A DNA stretch of 42,451 nt from Treponema sp. (GTDB lineage Bacteria > Spirochaetota > Spirochaetia > Treponematales > Breznakiellaceae), in assembly GCA_031260245.1 (NCBI GenBank), contig JAIRKH010000022.1, positions 1 through 42,451 on the forward strand. The letters are read 5' to 3'. The translations under genes and the position numbers were made by a program. The notes below the pieces were generated by a model, which had not been told where the DNA came from, searched no databases, and saw nothing but the letters and a program-made list of their open reading frames with translations. Numbering within the stretch: position 1 is the first letter of the stretch; the number at the start of each line of letters is the position of its first letter. Positions 34,561-42,451 of this stretch are shown here, in pieces.

Positions 34561-34806
34561 TTAAGGCGTAGATGCAGTATCGCCTAAAACAGCTCGTATG
34601 TTGGAAAGTTGTTGGTTTAGTCTCGCAGAATCGGCTTTCAGGCGTTCTATCTCTTGGTTTGCGCTTTCCAAGTCCTCTTGGAGCGCCGTTATCTGTATAT
34701 CCTTTTCGCGTAGTTCTTCCTGTTTGAAAAACGAATTCCCTAGGACCAAACCGAGAATCGCTCCCGCGACAAGAGCCGCTGTTATTACAATAAGCGTCTG
34801 TTTCAT
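34561..34806 (-). CDS. Small membrane-anchored coiled-coil protein
   Basis: 81-residue protein. An N-terminal hydrophobic helix (about residues 4-24, with GAILGLVLG) is followed by a strongly heptad-patterned, charged coiled coil (about 28-75, beginning [12 protein letters not shown]). The helix has no lipobox, so it most likely anchors the protein in the inner membrane with the coil outside. GGAGG lies nine bases before the ATG. No family recognised. It diverges from the cellobiose phosphorylase gene and converges with queA. It may self-assemble or act as a spacer in the envelope, but this is inference. Confidence 0.7.
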   Translation of the reverse strand: MKQTLIVITAALVAGAILGLVLGNSFFKQEELREKDIQITALQEDLESANQEIERLKADSARLNQQLSNIRAVLGDTASTP

Positions 34807-34972
34807 GACGATTTCCTCCTCATGCAGTTTTACGGCAAGAACGCCGTTTCGTTATGATACGCTATTTCGAGATGTTTTGAAAAGTATACGGCGGAAGCTA
34901 CAGAGAAAAAGCTATACAAAGCCGCGTTTTTGCTATATCATGCTATACATAAATTCAATACAAGGAGAAATT

Positions 34973-37417
34973 ATGAAATATGGTTCTTTTGACGATGAGC
35001 GTAAAGAATACGTCATCGACACCCCGTTTACACCCCTGCCCTGGATTAATTATCTGGGAAACGAGGCGTTCTTTAGCCTCATTTCTAACACAGGCGGCGG
35101 GTACAGTTTCTACCGAGACGCGAAACTGCGACGCATCACCCGCTTTCGGTACAACGACGTGCCGACCGACATGGGAGGGCGTTGTTTCTATATTCAGGAT
35201 GGATGTCTGGGACGCGGCGTCCTCTGGAGCCCTGCGTTCCTGCCTTTGAAAACCCCGCTTGATTATTATCGGTGTAGGCATGGGCTGGGCTATACCATAT
35301 TCGAGTCCGGTAAAAACGGGCTTGCTTCAAGCCTTGTCTGTTTCGTACCGCTTAGAGAAAATTGCGAAATCAACAGCCTCACTCTGGAAAACAAGAGCGG
35401 CATCGTGAAGAAAATCGCGGTTACAAGCGCGCTTGAGTGGTGCTTGTGGAACGCGGTTGACGATTCCACAAATTTTCAGCGCAACTTTTCCACTGGCGAG
35501 GTGGAAATAGATGGAAACCTCATTTACCACAAGACTGAATTTCGTGAACGGCGCAATCATTACGCCTTTTACGCGGTGAACCAATCGTTAGTCGGCTTTG
35601 ATACGAACCGCGACGTGTTCTTAGGCAAATTCAATGGGTGGGATAAACCTCAATCCGTCTTTGGCGGAGCGAACGGTAATTCGGAAGCCCACGGATGGGC
35701 GCCCATTGCCGCTAATCGTGTGGAAGTCGTTCTTCAGCCCGGGGAAAAAAAGACCCTTGTCTATGTGTTGGGATATGTGGAATTGCCTAAAGAACAAAAA
35801 TGGGAGAATCCCGGCGATATGAGCAGAATCAACAAGAAACCCGCGCAAGAGTTGCTGTCAAAATTTGACGCTCCAGAAAAAGCGGACGCGGCGTTTGTGG
35901 AGCTTGCAGATTATTGGAATAAACTGCTTTCCCGTTTCACCGTACAGACTGGAGACAAAAAGCTCGACCGCATGGTCAATATTTGGAATCAATACCAATG
36001 CATGGTTACGTTCAATATGAGCCGCTCGGCCAGTTACTTCGAGAGTGGTACCGGGCGCGGTATGGGGTTCCGGGATTCGTGTCAAGACCTGCTCGGTTTC
36101 GTTCACCTCATACCGGAACGGGCGCGTGAGCGCATCTTGGACATTGCGGCGATTCAGCTTGAGGACGGAAGTACATGGCATCAGTATCAACCCCTCACCA
36201 AGCGGGGTAACGCGGATATAGGCGGCGGTTTCAACGACGACCCGCTCTGGCTGGTCGCGTGCGTCTATGCTTACATTGCGGAAACTGGGGACGCGGGCGT
36301 TTTGCAGGCGCAGGTTGCGTTCAACAACGTTGACGGCACGGAGCAGTCTCTTTTTGAGCATCTGCGTCGAAGCGTCAATTATACCCTAACACATCTAGGA
36401 CCTCATGGACTCCCCCTCATCGGCCGCGCCGACTGGAACGATTGCCTTAACCTCAACTGTTTCAGCGAAGAGCCGGGCGAAAGCTTCCAAACCACCGCGA
36501 ACAAGGAAACCGGCATTGCCGAAAGCGTGTTCATAGGCGGAATGTTCGCGCTCTACGGTAGGCAATACGCGGAACTCTGCGAGCGTTTTGGCGACAAAGC
36601 TGAAGGGGCGGACATTCGAGCGCAAGCAATGAAGATTGAAGAGGCGATTCTGACACATGGGTGGGACGGCGAATGGTTCCTTCGCGCGTACGACGGTTAC
36701 GGCAATAAAGTCGGGAGTAAGGAGTGCGAGGAGGGTAAAATCTACATAGAGCCTCAAGGAATGTGCGTGATGGCCGGCATAGGCGTTGAGACTGGCGAGG
36801 CGAAAAAAGCTCTTGACAGCGTGAAGGCGAAACTTACCTATCGTTACGGCGCGTCCCTTTTATGGCCCTGCTACCAGAAATATCATGTGGAATTAGGCGA
36901 AGTGTCGAGTTATCCGCCTGGTTTCAAAGAAAACGGCGGCGTTTTTTGCCACAATAACCCGTGGGTGAGTATTGCGGAAGCTATTGTACGAGACGCTGAC
37001 GAGGCGTTTGCTGTTTACCAACGCACTTGTCCCGCATATTTGGAGGAAATCAGCGACGTTCACCGTACCGAGCCTTACGTTTATAGCCAGATGGTTGCAG
37101 GGCAGGAAGCGCCGGCCATGTATCAGGGCGAGGGCAAGAATTCATGGCTTACCGGCACAGCCGCGTGGACTTTCGTCAATGTGAGCCAATATTTGCTGGG
37201 CGTGCGTCCTACCCATGAAGGTCTGCGGATAGACCCTTGTCTGCCTGATGGTTTTACACGTCTGTCGATTCGGCGGCTTTTTCAAGGCGTGGTTTATAAT
37301 ATCGACGTGAGGCGTACCGGCGCGCCCAGCCTCGCGATTGACGGCAAGCTTATCGAAGGCGCCGTGATTCCGCCTGTCGTGGGCAAGACTGAGGTCGCGG
37401 TACAGGTTACGGTATAA
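34973..37417 (+). CDS. Cellobiose phosphorylase (GH94)
   Basis: Cytoplasmic enzyme splitting cellobiose with phosphate into glucose-1-phosphate and glucose, saving ATP. 814 residues, close to the ~820 of known enzymes. The general acid is Asp490 in [13 protein letters not shown], the same number as in the Cellulomonas gilvus enzyme. Other family stretches are [56 protein letters not shown], and [13 protein letters not shown]. The start at 34973 fits the family N-terminus and has AAGGAG seven bases before it; the frame is open upstream but meaningless. The upstream region has three GCTATA(C/T) copies (34911, 34932, 34942) of unknown meaning. No transporter is adjacent. Confidence 0.95.
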   Translation: MKYGSFDDERKEYVIDTPFTPLPWINYLGNEAFFSLISNTGGGYSFYRDAKLRRITRFRYNDVPTDMGGRCFYIQDGCLGRGVLWSPAFLPLKTPLDYYRCRHGLGYTIFESGKNGLASSLVCFVPLRENCEINSLTLENKSGIVKKIAVTSALEWCLWNAVDDSTNFQRNFSTGEVEIDGNLIYHKTEFRERRNHYAFYAVNQSLVGFDTNRDVFLGKFNGWDKPQSVFGGANGNSEAHGWAPIAANRVEVVLQPGEKKTLVYVLGYVELPKEQKWENPGDMSRINKKPAQELLSKFDAPEKADAAFVELADYWNKLLSRFTVQTGDKKLDRMVNIWNQYQCMVTFNMSRSASYFESGTGRGMGFRDSCQDLLGFVHLIPERARERILDIAAIQLEDGSTWHQYQPLTKRGNADIGGGFNDDPLWLVACVYAYIAETGDAGVLQAQVAFNNVDGTEQSLFEHLRRSVNYTLTHLGPHGLPLIGRADWNDCLNLNCFSEEPGESFQTTANKETGIAESVFIGGMFALYGRQYAELCERFGDKAEGADIRAQAMKIEEAILTHGWDGEWFLRAYDGYGNKVGSKECEEGKIYIEPQGMCVMAGIGVETGEAKKALDSVKAKLTYRYGASLLWPCYQKYHVELGEVSSYPPGFKENGGVFCHNNPWVSIAEAIVRDADEAFAVYQRTCPAYLEEISDVHRTEPYVYSQMVAGQEAPAMYQGEGKNSWLTGTAAWTFVNVSQYLLGVRPTHEGLRIDPCLPDGFTRLSIRRLFQGVVYNIDVRRTGAPSLAIDGKLIEGAVIPPVVGKTEVAVQVTV

Positions 37418-37489
37418 GGCGGGTAGGCATGGAGGCGTTTAACGGTTTTATATAAAGCGAGGTTGGGATAAAATAATATATCAAATTTC

Positions 37490-37511
37490 TTATGATTCAG
37501 GAAAATCATAA
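37490..37511. repeat. Inverted repeat between convergent genes
   Basis: TTATGATT (37490-37497) and AATCATAA (37504-37511) form a perfect 8-bp A/T-rich stem with a six-base loop. No T-run follows on either strand. It lies in the 133-base gap between cellobiose phosphorylase and the kinase gene and may be a weak bidirectional terminator. Confidence 0.3.
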
Positions 37512-37550
37512 AAGCAACCGTGTTATAACCTATTCCGCTAGATTTAGCGT

Positions 37551-38069
37551 TTAGACGCGGCTTGTAATTATTTCAACTATGCGTTCTGGAGACAGTCCGT
37601 CCGTATTTATGACGAGGTCTGCGAAATCAAACGCGTCGTTGTCTATGCCGTAGAGTCTGAGGTAGCGTTCATGGTCGCGAGCGTCTCGTTCCGCGGTGAA
37701 GCGGGCGATTTCTTCGAGAACGCCGCCTTCTCGTCTGACGATGCGTTCAACGCGGATTTTGGGAGTCGCTGTGAGGTAAACCTTCAAGTCCGCTTGAGGA
37801 AGCATCCAGATGGCGAGCCGTGAGCCAAGCACGCAACTTCCTTCCAAAGCGAGGGATACTTGGCGGCTGTCAATCTCTCTGTCCCAGCTGTCGTCTTTTT
37901 CCGCCAATTCAAGTACATTGCGTAAGTCTAAACCTTTCTCTTGAGCCAATGACCTGAATGTAAAATTGATGAATTTGATTTCCAGTTTTTCAGCCACGAG
38001 ACGGCTTACAGTGGTGTTCCCGCACCCGCTCTTACCGGATATCGCGATTCGGATTTCTCTGCTTTCCAT
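37551..38069 (-). CDS. Cytidylate kinase-like P-loop protein
   Basis: 172-residue cytoplasmic nucleotide-kinase-like protein of the Cytidylate_kin2 type. The P-loop region is ISGKSGCGNTTVS (residues 10-22); at the position of the invariant Walker Lys there is Asn18. The sequence continues with DLKVYLTATPKIRVERIVRREG, the LID-like DARDHERYLRLYGID, and FADLVINTDGLSPERIVEII, all typical of CMP-kinase-like proteins. AGGAG five bases upstream selects ATG 38069; upstream in-frame ATGs fall inside the glycosyltransferase gene. It begins 13 bases after that gene ends, so the two share a transcript. True CMP kinase activity is doubtful without checking the Lys. Confidence 0.8.
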   Translation of the reverse strand: MESREIRIAISGKSGCGNTTVSRLVAEKLEIKFINFTFRSLAQEKGLDLRNVLELAEKDDSWDREIDSRQVSLALEGSCVLGSRLAIWMLPQADLKVYLTATPKIRVERIVRREGGVLEEIARFTAERDARDHERYLRLYGIDNDAFDFADLVINTDGLSPERIVEIITSRV

Positions 38070-38082
38070 ACGTCTCCTCGTT

Positions 38083-39162
38083 TCATATCGCATCGGCCGT
38101 CTGATATTTCCGTTCTTCAGATAGTCTCTCGTATATCTCAAGATATTCGCGTCCCATTTTTTCAACGGAATAATTTTCTTTCACAATTTCGCGGCTTCTG
38201 CAACCCATAGAGCGTGTTTTCACTCTATCCGCAAGCATTTGCTTAAGACGGTTCACAGCCTCGTCCACGCTGTCGAACAGGTAGCCGTTTTCTCCCTGCG
38301 CCACGAGATCTCTGTTGCCAGGAATGTCTCGTAAAAGAAGGGCGCATCCTGCATTCATGGCTTCAAGTACGCCGAAGGGCAAGCCTTCCCACGCCGACGT
38401 TGAAAGATAGACGCAGGTACGGTTCAAGTAGTCGTCGACGGACGCCTTATCTACCCAATCAGTGATAGTGATATTGGGAGATTGGAGCGCGGTGCGGAGG
38501 GGACCGTCGCCGACCCAAAAGAAGTCGCCGTCCACTTGCGAGGCTATTTTGTTAAACAAGGCTGGGTCCTTCTGCTTGCTCGCTATACCGACAAAGGTAA
38601 CGATACGGACGTCTTGACCTTTTTCACTGAAGGAGATAGGAACGCCGTTAGACACGAAAAGCCCATTTCCTCCCAAACCGCGGTAAAGTTCCGCCTCTGA
38701 TTTGCCGCAACCTACCACCAAGCCCCCGAAAAGCGCGCCGATTTTTTCCAAAAGACGAAAAAACCATCGATCGCGTCTATCGACGTCGGTTCTGATAAAA
38801 GAAGCGCCATGCGGCGTATAAAGGACTCGTTTGATACCAAGATACCTACAGGCAATCCGTCCCAAGAAGCCTGCTTTAGACGAGTGGAGATGAACAACCG
38901 CTTCCTTATAATTTTTCAATATATTGATAAGCGAAACAAGCGCTCTTGCATCGTTTTGCAGGTTGATTTCTCTTCCCGCGAACGGCCAATCAATAAACGT
39001 AACATAGGATGGGAACTGTTCTTTGACGTTTCTAATTTCGTCAACCCACATTCTTGAGCCATGAATAATGAGATGGTTTATTTTAGGTAACTGCTGTGTT
39101 ATACTAATAACGGCGGTTGTAACGCCGGATGCGAAAGGTTCAAGAACATGGACAACAAACAT
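38083..39162 (-). CDS. GT4-family glycosyltransferase
   Basis: 359-residue GT-B-fold glycosyltransferase, cytoplasmic or membrane-associated, probably building a surface glycan or glycolipid. The C-terminal half carries the GT4 donor-site motif: WEGLPFGVLEAMNAGCALL (EX7E), preceded by the FVGIASKQKDPALF and WVGDGPLRTAL segments. The N-terminal acceptor half includes VVHLHSSKAGFLGRIA and LYTPHGASF. ATG 39162 is chosen because AGGA lies just upstream and the -10 box is six bases before it; ATG 39180 would add six residues. It is followed by the cytidylate kinase-like gene and diverges from a CDP-alcohol phosphatidyltransferase. Confidence 0.85.
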   Translation of the reverse strand: MFVVHVLEPFASGVTTAVISITQQLPKINHLIIHGSRMWVDEIRNVKEQFPSYVTFIDWPFAGREINLQNDARALVSLINILKNYKEAVVHLHSSKAGFLGRIACRYLGIKRVLYTPHGASFIRTDVDRRDRWFFRLLEKIGALFGGLVVGCGKSEAELYRGLGGNGLFVSNGVPISFSEKGQDVRIVTFVGIASKQKDPALFNKIASQVDGDFFWVGDGPLRTALQSPNITITDWVDKASVDDYLNRTCVYLSTSAWEGLPFGVLEAMNAGCALLLRDIPGNRDLVAQGENGYLFDSVDEAVNRLKQMLADRVKTRSMGCRSREIVKENYSVEKMGREYLEIYERLSEERKYQTADAI

Positions 39163-39168
39163 ATTCCT

Positions 39169-39197
39169 AGTATTGACCATTTATGAATAATTGTCAA
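39169..39197 (-). promoter_or_regulatory. Promoter of the GT4 gene (predicted leaderless)
   Basis: On the minus strand consensus TTGACA (39192-39197), 17 bases, AATACT (39169-39174), ending six bases before the ATG at 39162; the spacing would start the transcript on the ATG itself. Confidence 0.6.
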
Positions 39198-39224
39198 GGG
39201 AGGAAAGAAAACTAAGGAGGTTTT

Positions 39225-39935
39225 ATGTATATTTTCAAAGAAATTACCAATTCTTTGCCTGAAGAAAAGAAAAAAGCCGATGGGATATGGACGAAATTCG
39301 TCCTGCGCCCCCTCGCCGTACCGCTTACATATCTAGCGTTGAAATTACGGCTCAAGGCTAATACGGTATCATATCTGTCCGCGATATTCAGTATTGGAGG
39401 GGGCGCGCTTTTCTGTATGAAAGGGTTTTGGGCGCCGTTCTGGGGAGCGGTCATGTTCAATACGTTCTCCGTCTTTGACTGCGTAGACGGCGCTGTGGCG
39501 CGGGTAACAAAGACCGCGTCGCCGTGGGGAGGATGGGCGGACGCGGTGATGGGCTTCGTGGCGTACTGCGCGATGTTCCTCTCTATGGGGGTTTACATCT
39601 ATCTCCGTACAGGCTGGTGGTGGATTTTGCTCATAACAGGCGTTACCTCGTCGGCGAACCTGCTCGCCCGCGTCTCCTACCAGGCTTATAAGAACATCGT
39701 GGGCAAGAGCGATGCGGAAAACGCAGTTTCGTTTGAACAGAAGCTCGCCGAGACCGTAGGTATAACAGGCTTTATGACGCCGTTGATACTTGTATTTCAC
39801 TGCGTTTGGGACCAATGGCCGTGGGGTATGCTCGGCGTTGCGGCTTTCAACTTGGCGTTTTACGCGGGCGGATGCCTCCTTACCATCGTAAAACTGGCGC
39901 GTAAAGCCAATGACTGCGGTTCTCAGAAAGAATGA
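39225..39935 (+). CDS. CDP-alcohol phosphatidyltransferase-like membrane enzyme
   Basis: 236-residue inner-membrane protein with about six hydrophobic segments, of the family that transfers a phospho-group from CDP-alcohols to a second alcohol. The signature is present at residues 85-106: D-C-V-D-G-A-V-A-R, eight residues, G102, three residues, D106. The fourth acidic position, expected at 110, is Gly, and this residue usually serves as general base. Substrates are unknown; inositol- or glycerol-type headgroups are possible. AAGGAGG gives a strong start. It diverges from the GT4 gene across 62 bases, and the two may act on one envelope lipid pathway. Confidence 0.8.
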   Translation: MYIFKEITNSLPEEKKKADGIWTKFVLRPLAVPLTYLALKLRLKANTVSYLSAIFSIGGGALFCMKGFWAPFWGAVMFNTFSVFDCVDGAVARVTKTASPWGGWADAVMGFVAYCAMFLSMGVYIYLRTGWWWILLITGVTSSANLLARVSYQAYKNIVGKSDAENAVSFEQKLAETVGITGFMTPLILVFHCVWDQWPWGMLGVAAFNLAFYAGGCLLTIVKLARKANDCGSQKE

Positions 39936-39985
39936 GATGAATTTCAGACGGTCAAAGTTTATCAGCTAATTCTTTGGAAGGCCGC

Positions 39986-41332
39986 CTAACAGTCTACGAC
40001 TGCCTGCAACTTGCGAAGCAGAGTTTTTCTGGCGATAGCCAGCGTTTTGGCGGTTTTACTACGGTTGCCGTGGTTGGCGGAGAGCGTGTCGCGGATAATA
40101 ATTCTTTCCGCTTCTTCCATCGTGGCGCCGAGCGGTATGCGGATGAAACCCGCGTCCGTCTTGTTTTGCAGAGCGGGCGGTAGGTCGTCGATCGTGATGA
40201 TCTTACCCCGCGCCATGACGACCGCGCTCTCCACGCAGTTCCGCAGTTCCCGCACATTGCCAGGCCAATCGTACGCGTAAAGCGCGGCGCGGGCTTTCTC
40301 GTCAACGCCCTCTACTTTCTTGGCGTTTTCCTTCGCGAATTCCTTCAAAAAAGCCGTAATAAGCAACGGCAAGTCGTCCTTCCGCTCTCGCAAAGGCGGC
40401 GCCTCGATATTGACGACGTTCAGGCGGAAGTAGAGATCCTCGCGGAACGTCCCCTTTTCAATTTCAGCTTTGAGGTCCCGATTGGTAGCCGCTACTATGC
40501 GGACGTCCGTTTCTATGGTCTCCTCTCCACCGAGGCGCTCGAATGAACGCTCCTGAAGAACGCGGAGTAGTTTGATTTGCGTGTTCTGGTTGATTTCGCC
40601 GATTTCATCCAGAAACAACGTGCCTTCGTTGGCGCGCTCGAAACACCCACGCCCGCGGGACGCCGCGCCGGTGAAAGCGCCTTTCTCATGCCCGAAAAGC
40701 TCGTTTTCCAGCAGACTCTCGGCGAACGCGGCGCAATGCACCTTGATGCAAGGCTTGTTCTTGCGGGGCGAAAGCCCGTGAATGGCGTCCGCGATTAACT
40801 CCTTGCCCACGCCAGACTCGCCAGTGATAAGCACGGACGCACGCGCAGGCGCGACACGCCTTATGGTGTCAAACACCTTACGCATCAAGGCGCTCGACCC
40901 AATCATGGTCTCAAACTGTTTCTTATGCGCGATTTCCTCTTCCATGCGCCGATGCTTGATTTCTAGTTCGTGGTTCGCCAACGCTCGCTGAACCAAGAGG
41001 GAAAGCCTGCCAAGATTCACGGGTTTGGTGAGGAAGTCGTAAGCGCCGTCCCGCATGGCCGAAACCGCGGTCTCAACCGTGCCGTGTCCGGTCAGCACAA
41101 ACACTGGCATACCCGGACTTTCGGCGATGATCTGTTTCAACAGATCTTCGCCGGACAAGCCCGGCATACGCAGGTCCGTGATGACGAGGTCTATGTCGCC
41201 TTTACGGAAACGCTTCAGCGCGTCGTCGCCCCGGGACTCGGTAACGACTTCGTGTCCGTCCATCTCCAGAGACGCGGCAAGCCCGTCTCGTATGTTCTTT
41301 TCATCGTCCGCCACTAAAAGTCTAGCTTTCAT
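39986..41332 (-). CDS. NtrC-family sigma-54 response regulator
   Basis: 448-residue transcription activator. The receiver domain has the phospho-acceptor Asp53 (ITDLRMPG) with Asp9 and Asp10 and Lys103. The AAA+ domain has Walker A GESGVGKE (171-178), the sigma-54 contact loop GAFTGA (218-223), Walker B LFLDEIGE (239-246) and the ATNRDL sensor region. A Fis-type helix-turn-helix (about 405-445) ends the protein near NHGNRSKTAKTLAIARKTL. When phosphorylated it should activate sigma-54 promoters. No histidine kinase or sigma-54 gene is adjacent, so target and signal are unknown. No strong Shine-Dalgarno precedes the ATG. Confidence 0.96.
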   Translation of the reverse strand: MKARLLVADDEKNIRDGLAASLEMDGHEVVTESRGDDALKRFRKGDIDLVITDLRMPGLSGEDLLKQIIAESPGMPVFVLTGHGTVETAVSAMRDGAYDFLTKPVNLGRLSLLVQRALANHELEIKHRRMEEEIAHKKQFETMIGSSALMRKVFDTIRRVAPARASVLITGESGVGKELIADAIHGLSPRKNKPCIKVHCAAFAESLLENELFGHEKGAFTGAASRGRGCFERANEGTLFLDEIGEINQNTQIKLLRVLQERSFERLGGEETIETDVRIVAATNRDLKAEIEKGTFREDLYFRLNVVNIEAPPLRERKDDLPLLITAFLKEFAKENAKKVEGVDEKARAALYAYDWPGNVRELRNCVESAVVMARGKIITIDDLPPALQNKTDAGFIRIPLGATMEEAERIIIRDTLSANHGNRSKTAKTLAIARKTLLRKLQAVVDC

Positions 41333-41443
41333 TCTTTTTCAATAGTATATGAATATACCAGAAAAATCAACCGCCTCCGCAGGCATCGTTTTCGGCGCCT
41401 GACATCTTTACGCTTCCGGAAGCTAATGACATTCGCCTGTTCG

Positions 41444-41486
41444 CCCTTCTGTTACGGCTGACTGCCAAACAGCCGTAGCGGAAGGG
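41444..41486. repeat. Long imperfect hairpin in the 260-base gap
   Basis: CCCTTC (41444-41449) pairs with GAAGGG (41481-41486), and inside it TACGGCTG (41453-41460) pairs with CAGCCGTA (41470-41477); a three-by-three internal loop and a nine-base loop remain. No T-run follows directly. A similar CCCTTC..GCTAC..GC word occurs near 22513-22533 on the minus strand. The rest of the gap (41333-41591) shows only this and the next hairpin. Confidence 0.5.
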
Positions 41487-41540
41487 TTATTACGCTGTTT
41501 CTGTTTCCTGTCACCCCCTACCCCGGCGCAAAACTCCGAC

Positions 41541-41569
41541 GCTTAAAAACGACGCTACCGTTTTTAAGC
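41541..41569 (-). terminator. Terminator-like hairpin after the repeat protein gene
   Basis: Perfect 11-bp inverted repeat GCTTAAAAACG/CGTTTTTAAGC with a seven-base loop. The T5 tract within the stem could act as the release tract on either strand. It lies 23 bases past the stop of the minus-strand gene. Confidence 0.55.
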
Positions 41570-41591
41570 CCTATTCTACATTGCTCATTGT

Positions 41592-42451
41592 TTATTCTAC
41601 CGATATAGCCAGCGTATTAGTCCAGATGTTCCCCCAGGAGTCGGTGAAGGTCACGGTAAAAGGTATGTCCGTCCCCACCGGGCAGTTCTCGCTTATGGCG
41701 AACTTGAAAGCTTTGGATAAATAACTCGAATACAACAAGTACGCGGATGAGGCGTTTGAATATCCTGAAGTTGTCGTGTCGGTTAAGGTCGTGTAATACC
41801 CCGCGGACAAATCTCCTATCGCCGCCGTCCCCCGCTCTATCGTTACATAACCGCTCGTACTCGTAAGCACCGCCTGCAAGCCAAGAACCTTGCTGGTTCC
41901 CCCGTTCTTTATCCGTATGTCCAGGTAATGGGTTTCACGAGGATTCGCCTTGCCGTCCCCGTTCTCGTTAGCCGCTTCGCTGATTTTATAGTTGTCCGCT
42001 ACCGGCGTGTTGATCGCTATGCTTGCCCCGGTGCCTACCACCGGTACGGTCAGGGCGTCCGTCCAGGCGTTCCCCCATGAGTCGGTGAAGGTTACGGTAA
42101 AGGGTATGTCCGTCCCCGCAGGGCAGTTCTCGCTTATGGCGAACTTGAAGGCTTGGGTTGAAACGTTGCTATACAACAAGTACGCGGATGAGGCGTTTGA
42201 AGACGCCGAATTGGTTAAGGTCGTGTAATACCCCGCGGACAAATCCCCTATCGTCGCCGTCCCCTGCTCTATCGTTACATAACCGCTCGTACTCGTGAGC
42301 GCCGCCTGCAAGCCAAGAACCTTGCTGGTTCCCCCGTTCTTTATCCGTATGTCCAGGTAATGGGTTTCACGGGGATTCGCCTTCCCGTCTCCGTTCCCGT
42401 TAGCAGCCTCGCTGATTTTATAGTTGTCCGCTACCGGCGTGTTGATCCCTA
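41592..42451 (-). CDS. Repetitive surface protein, 5' end outside the window
   Basis: The frame is open from the right edge to a stop at 41592, giving about 285 C-terminal residues. It holds nearly two copies of a ~147-residue unit. Each unit starts around VADNYKISEAAN, has an acidic loop NGDGKANPRETHYLDI, then LGLQA.LTSTSGYVTIE, IGDLSAGYYTTLT and FAISENCP.GTDIPFTVTFTDSWGN. This looks like an Ig-like beta-sandwich with a possible Ca-binding loop, as in interdomain regions of secreted peptidases and adhesins. The N-terminus is not seen, so any catalytic domain or signal is unknown. An earlier TTG start at 42311 is not real, since the repeat continues upstream. Confidence 0.8.
   Translation of the reverse strand, partial: GINTPVADNYKISEAANGNGDGKANPRETHYLDIRIKNGGTSKVLGLQAALTSTSGYVTIEQGTATIGDLSAGYYTTLTNSASSNASSAYLLYSNVSTQAFKFAISENCPAGTDIPFTVTFTDSWGNAWTDALTVPVVGTGASIAINTPVADNYKISEAANENGDGKANPRETHYLDIRIKNGGTSKVLGLQAVLTSTSGYVTIERGTAAIGDLSAGYYTTLTDTTTSGYSNASSAYLLYSSYLSKAFKFAISENCPVGTDIPFTVTFTDSWGNIWTNTLAISVE
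41621..42451 (-). repeat. 441-bp tandem repeat in the surface protein gene
   Basis: The segment starting at 41621 recurs at 42062 with high identity (for example the shared TCGGTGAAGGT and GGGCAGTTCTCGCTTATGGC words) and continues to the right edge. Small in-frame length differences occur near 41751-41776. Such near-identical units promote copy-number change and assembly error. Confidence 0.85.

Noticed and set aside
34598-34972. Upstream extension of the cellobiose phosphorylase frame
   Set aside because: It overlaps the small coiled-coil gene on the other strand and has no domain; the start at 34973 fits the family and has AAGGAG.
1-42451. tRNA, rRNA, CRISPR arrays, insertion sequences
   Set aside because: Scanned by eye for T-loop words, regular spacer repeats and transposase-like proteins; none found, though a short tRNA could be missed without a covariance search.

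Overview
The window looks like a piece of a spirochaete chromosome, most likely a gut-associated member of the Treponema group from a wood- or fibre-feeding host. This is inferred from gene content: a five-gene electron-bifurcating-type [FeFe] hydrogenase operon, cellobiose phosphorylase, a YicI-like GH31 enzyme, several lipoproteins, a periplasmic GH13 amylase and an outer-membrane barrel protein. No rRNA, tRNA, CRISPR array or insertion sequence was seen, so the taxonomy rests on protein style alone.

Layout, left to right. 1-4412: glycerol kinase (cut by the left edge) and a TrmH-type RNA methyltransferase on the minus strand, diverging from a GH31 glycosidase. 4498-8449: an EcsC-like protein, a TlpA/CcdA thiol-redox pair and O-acetylhomoserine sulfhydrylase behind a promoter that carries a dyad. 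8642-13756: a doubtful degraded ORF, fabF, and divergently a MoxR ATPase, purA and a CorC-like CBS protein. 13784-16970: an eroded island with a trpC remnant, an intact StiP-type phosphoribosyltransferase-like gene, a lipoprotein/glycosyltransferase-like gene broken by about five frameshifts, and a HAD phosphatase. 17261-22379: hydrogenase operon hndA, a GHKL ATPase, hndB, hndC and hndD on the minus strand, with an operator-like palindrome over the promoter. 22596-24561: a tightly coupled glucosaminidase lipoprotein, coaE and SPOR-domain trio. 25373-33322: the most distinctive locus, an amylase lipoprotein followed by three beta-propeller lipoproteins (7, 7 and 7+7 blades) and an outer-membrane beta-barrel. 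33398-42451: queA, a small membrane/coiled-coil protein, cellobiose phosphorylase, a kinase and glycosyltransferase pair, a CDP-alcohol phosphatidyltransferase-like enzyme, an NtrC-type regulator, and a repetitive surface protein that runs off the right edge.

The metabolic picture is an anaerobe that takes up and breaks down plant oligosaccharides (cellobiose by phosphorolysis, alpha-xylosides by GH31, alpha-glucans by GH13) and disposes of electrons as H2. The trpC remnant and the heavily frameshifted lipoprotein gene point to ongoing gene loss, as expected in a host-dependent lineage.

Two patterns stand out. First, the 25.3-33.3 kb operon reads like an unrecognised glycan- or surface-binding system, with propeller lipoproteins filling the place that SusD/E/F proteins fill in Bacteroidota. 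Second, several genes (trmH, GH31, moxR, queA, the 24.7 kb gene and the GT4 gene) have a sigma-70-like -10 box only 6-8 nt before the ATG and mostly no Shine-Dalgarno sequence, which predicts leaderless mRNAs. Several promoters also carry near-perfect dyads that look like operators.
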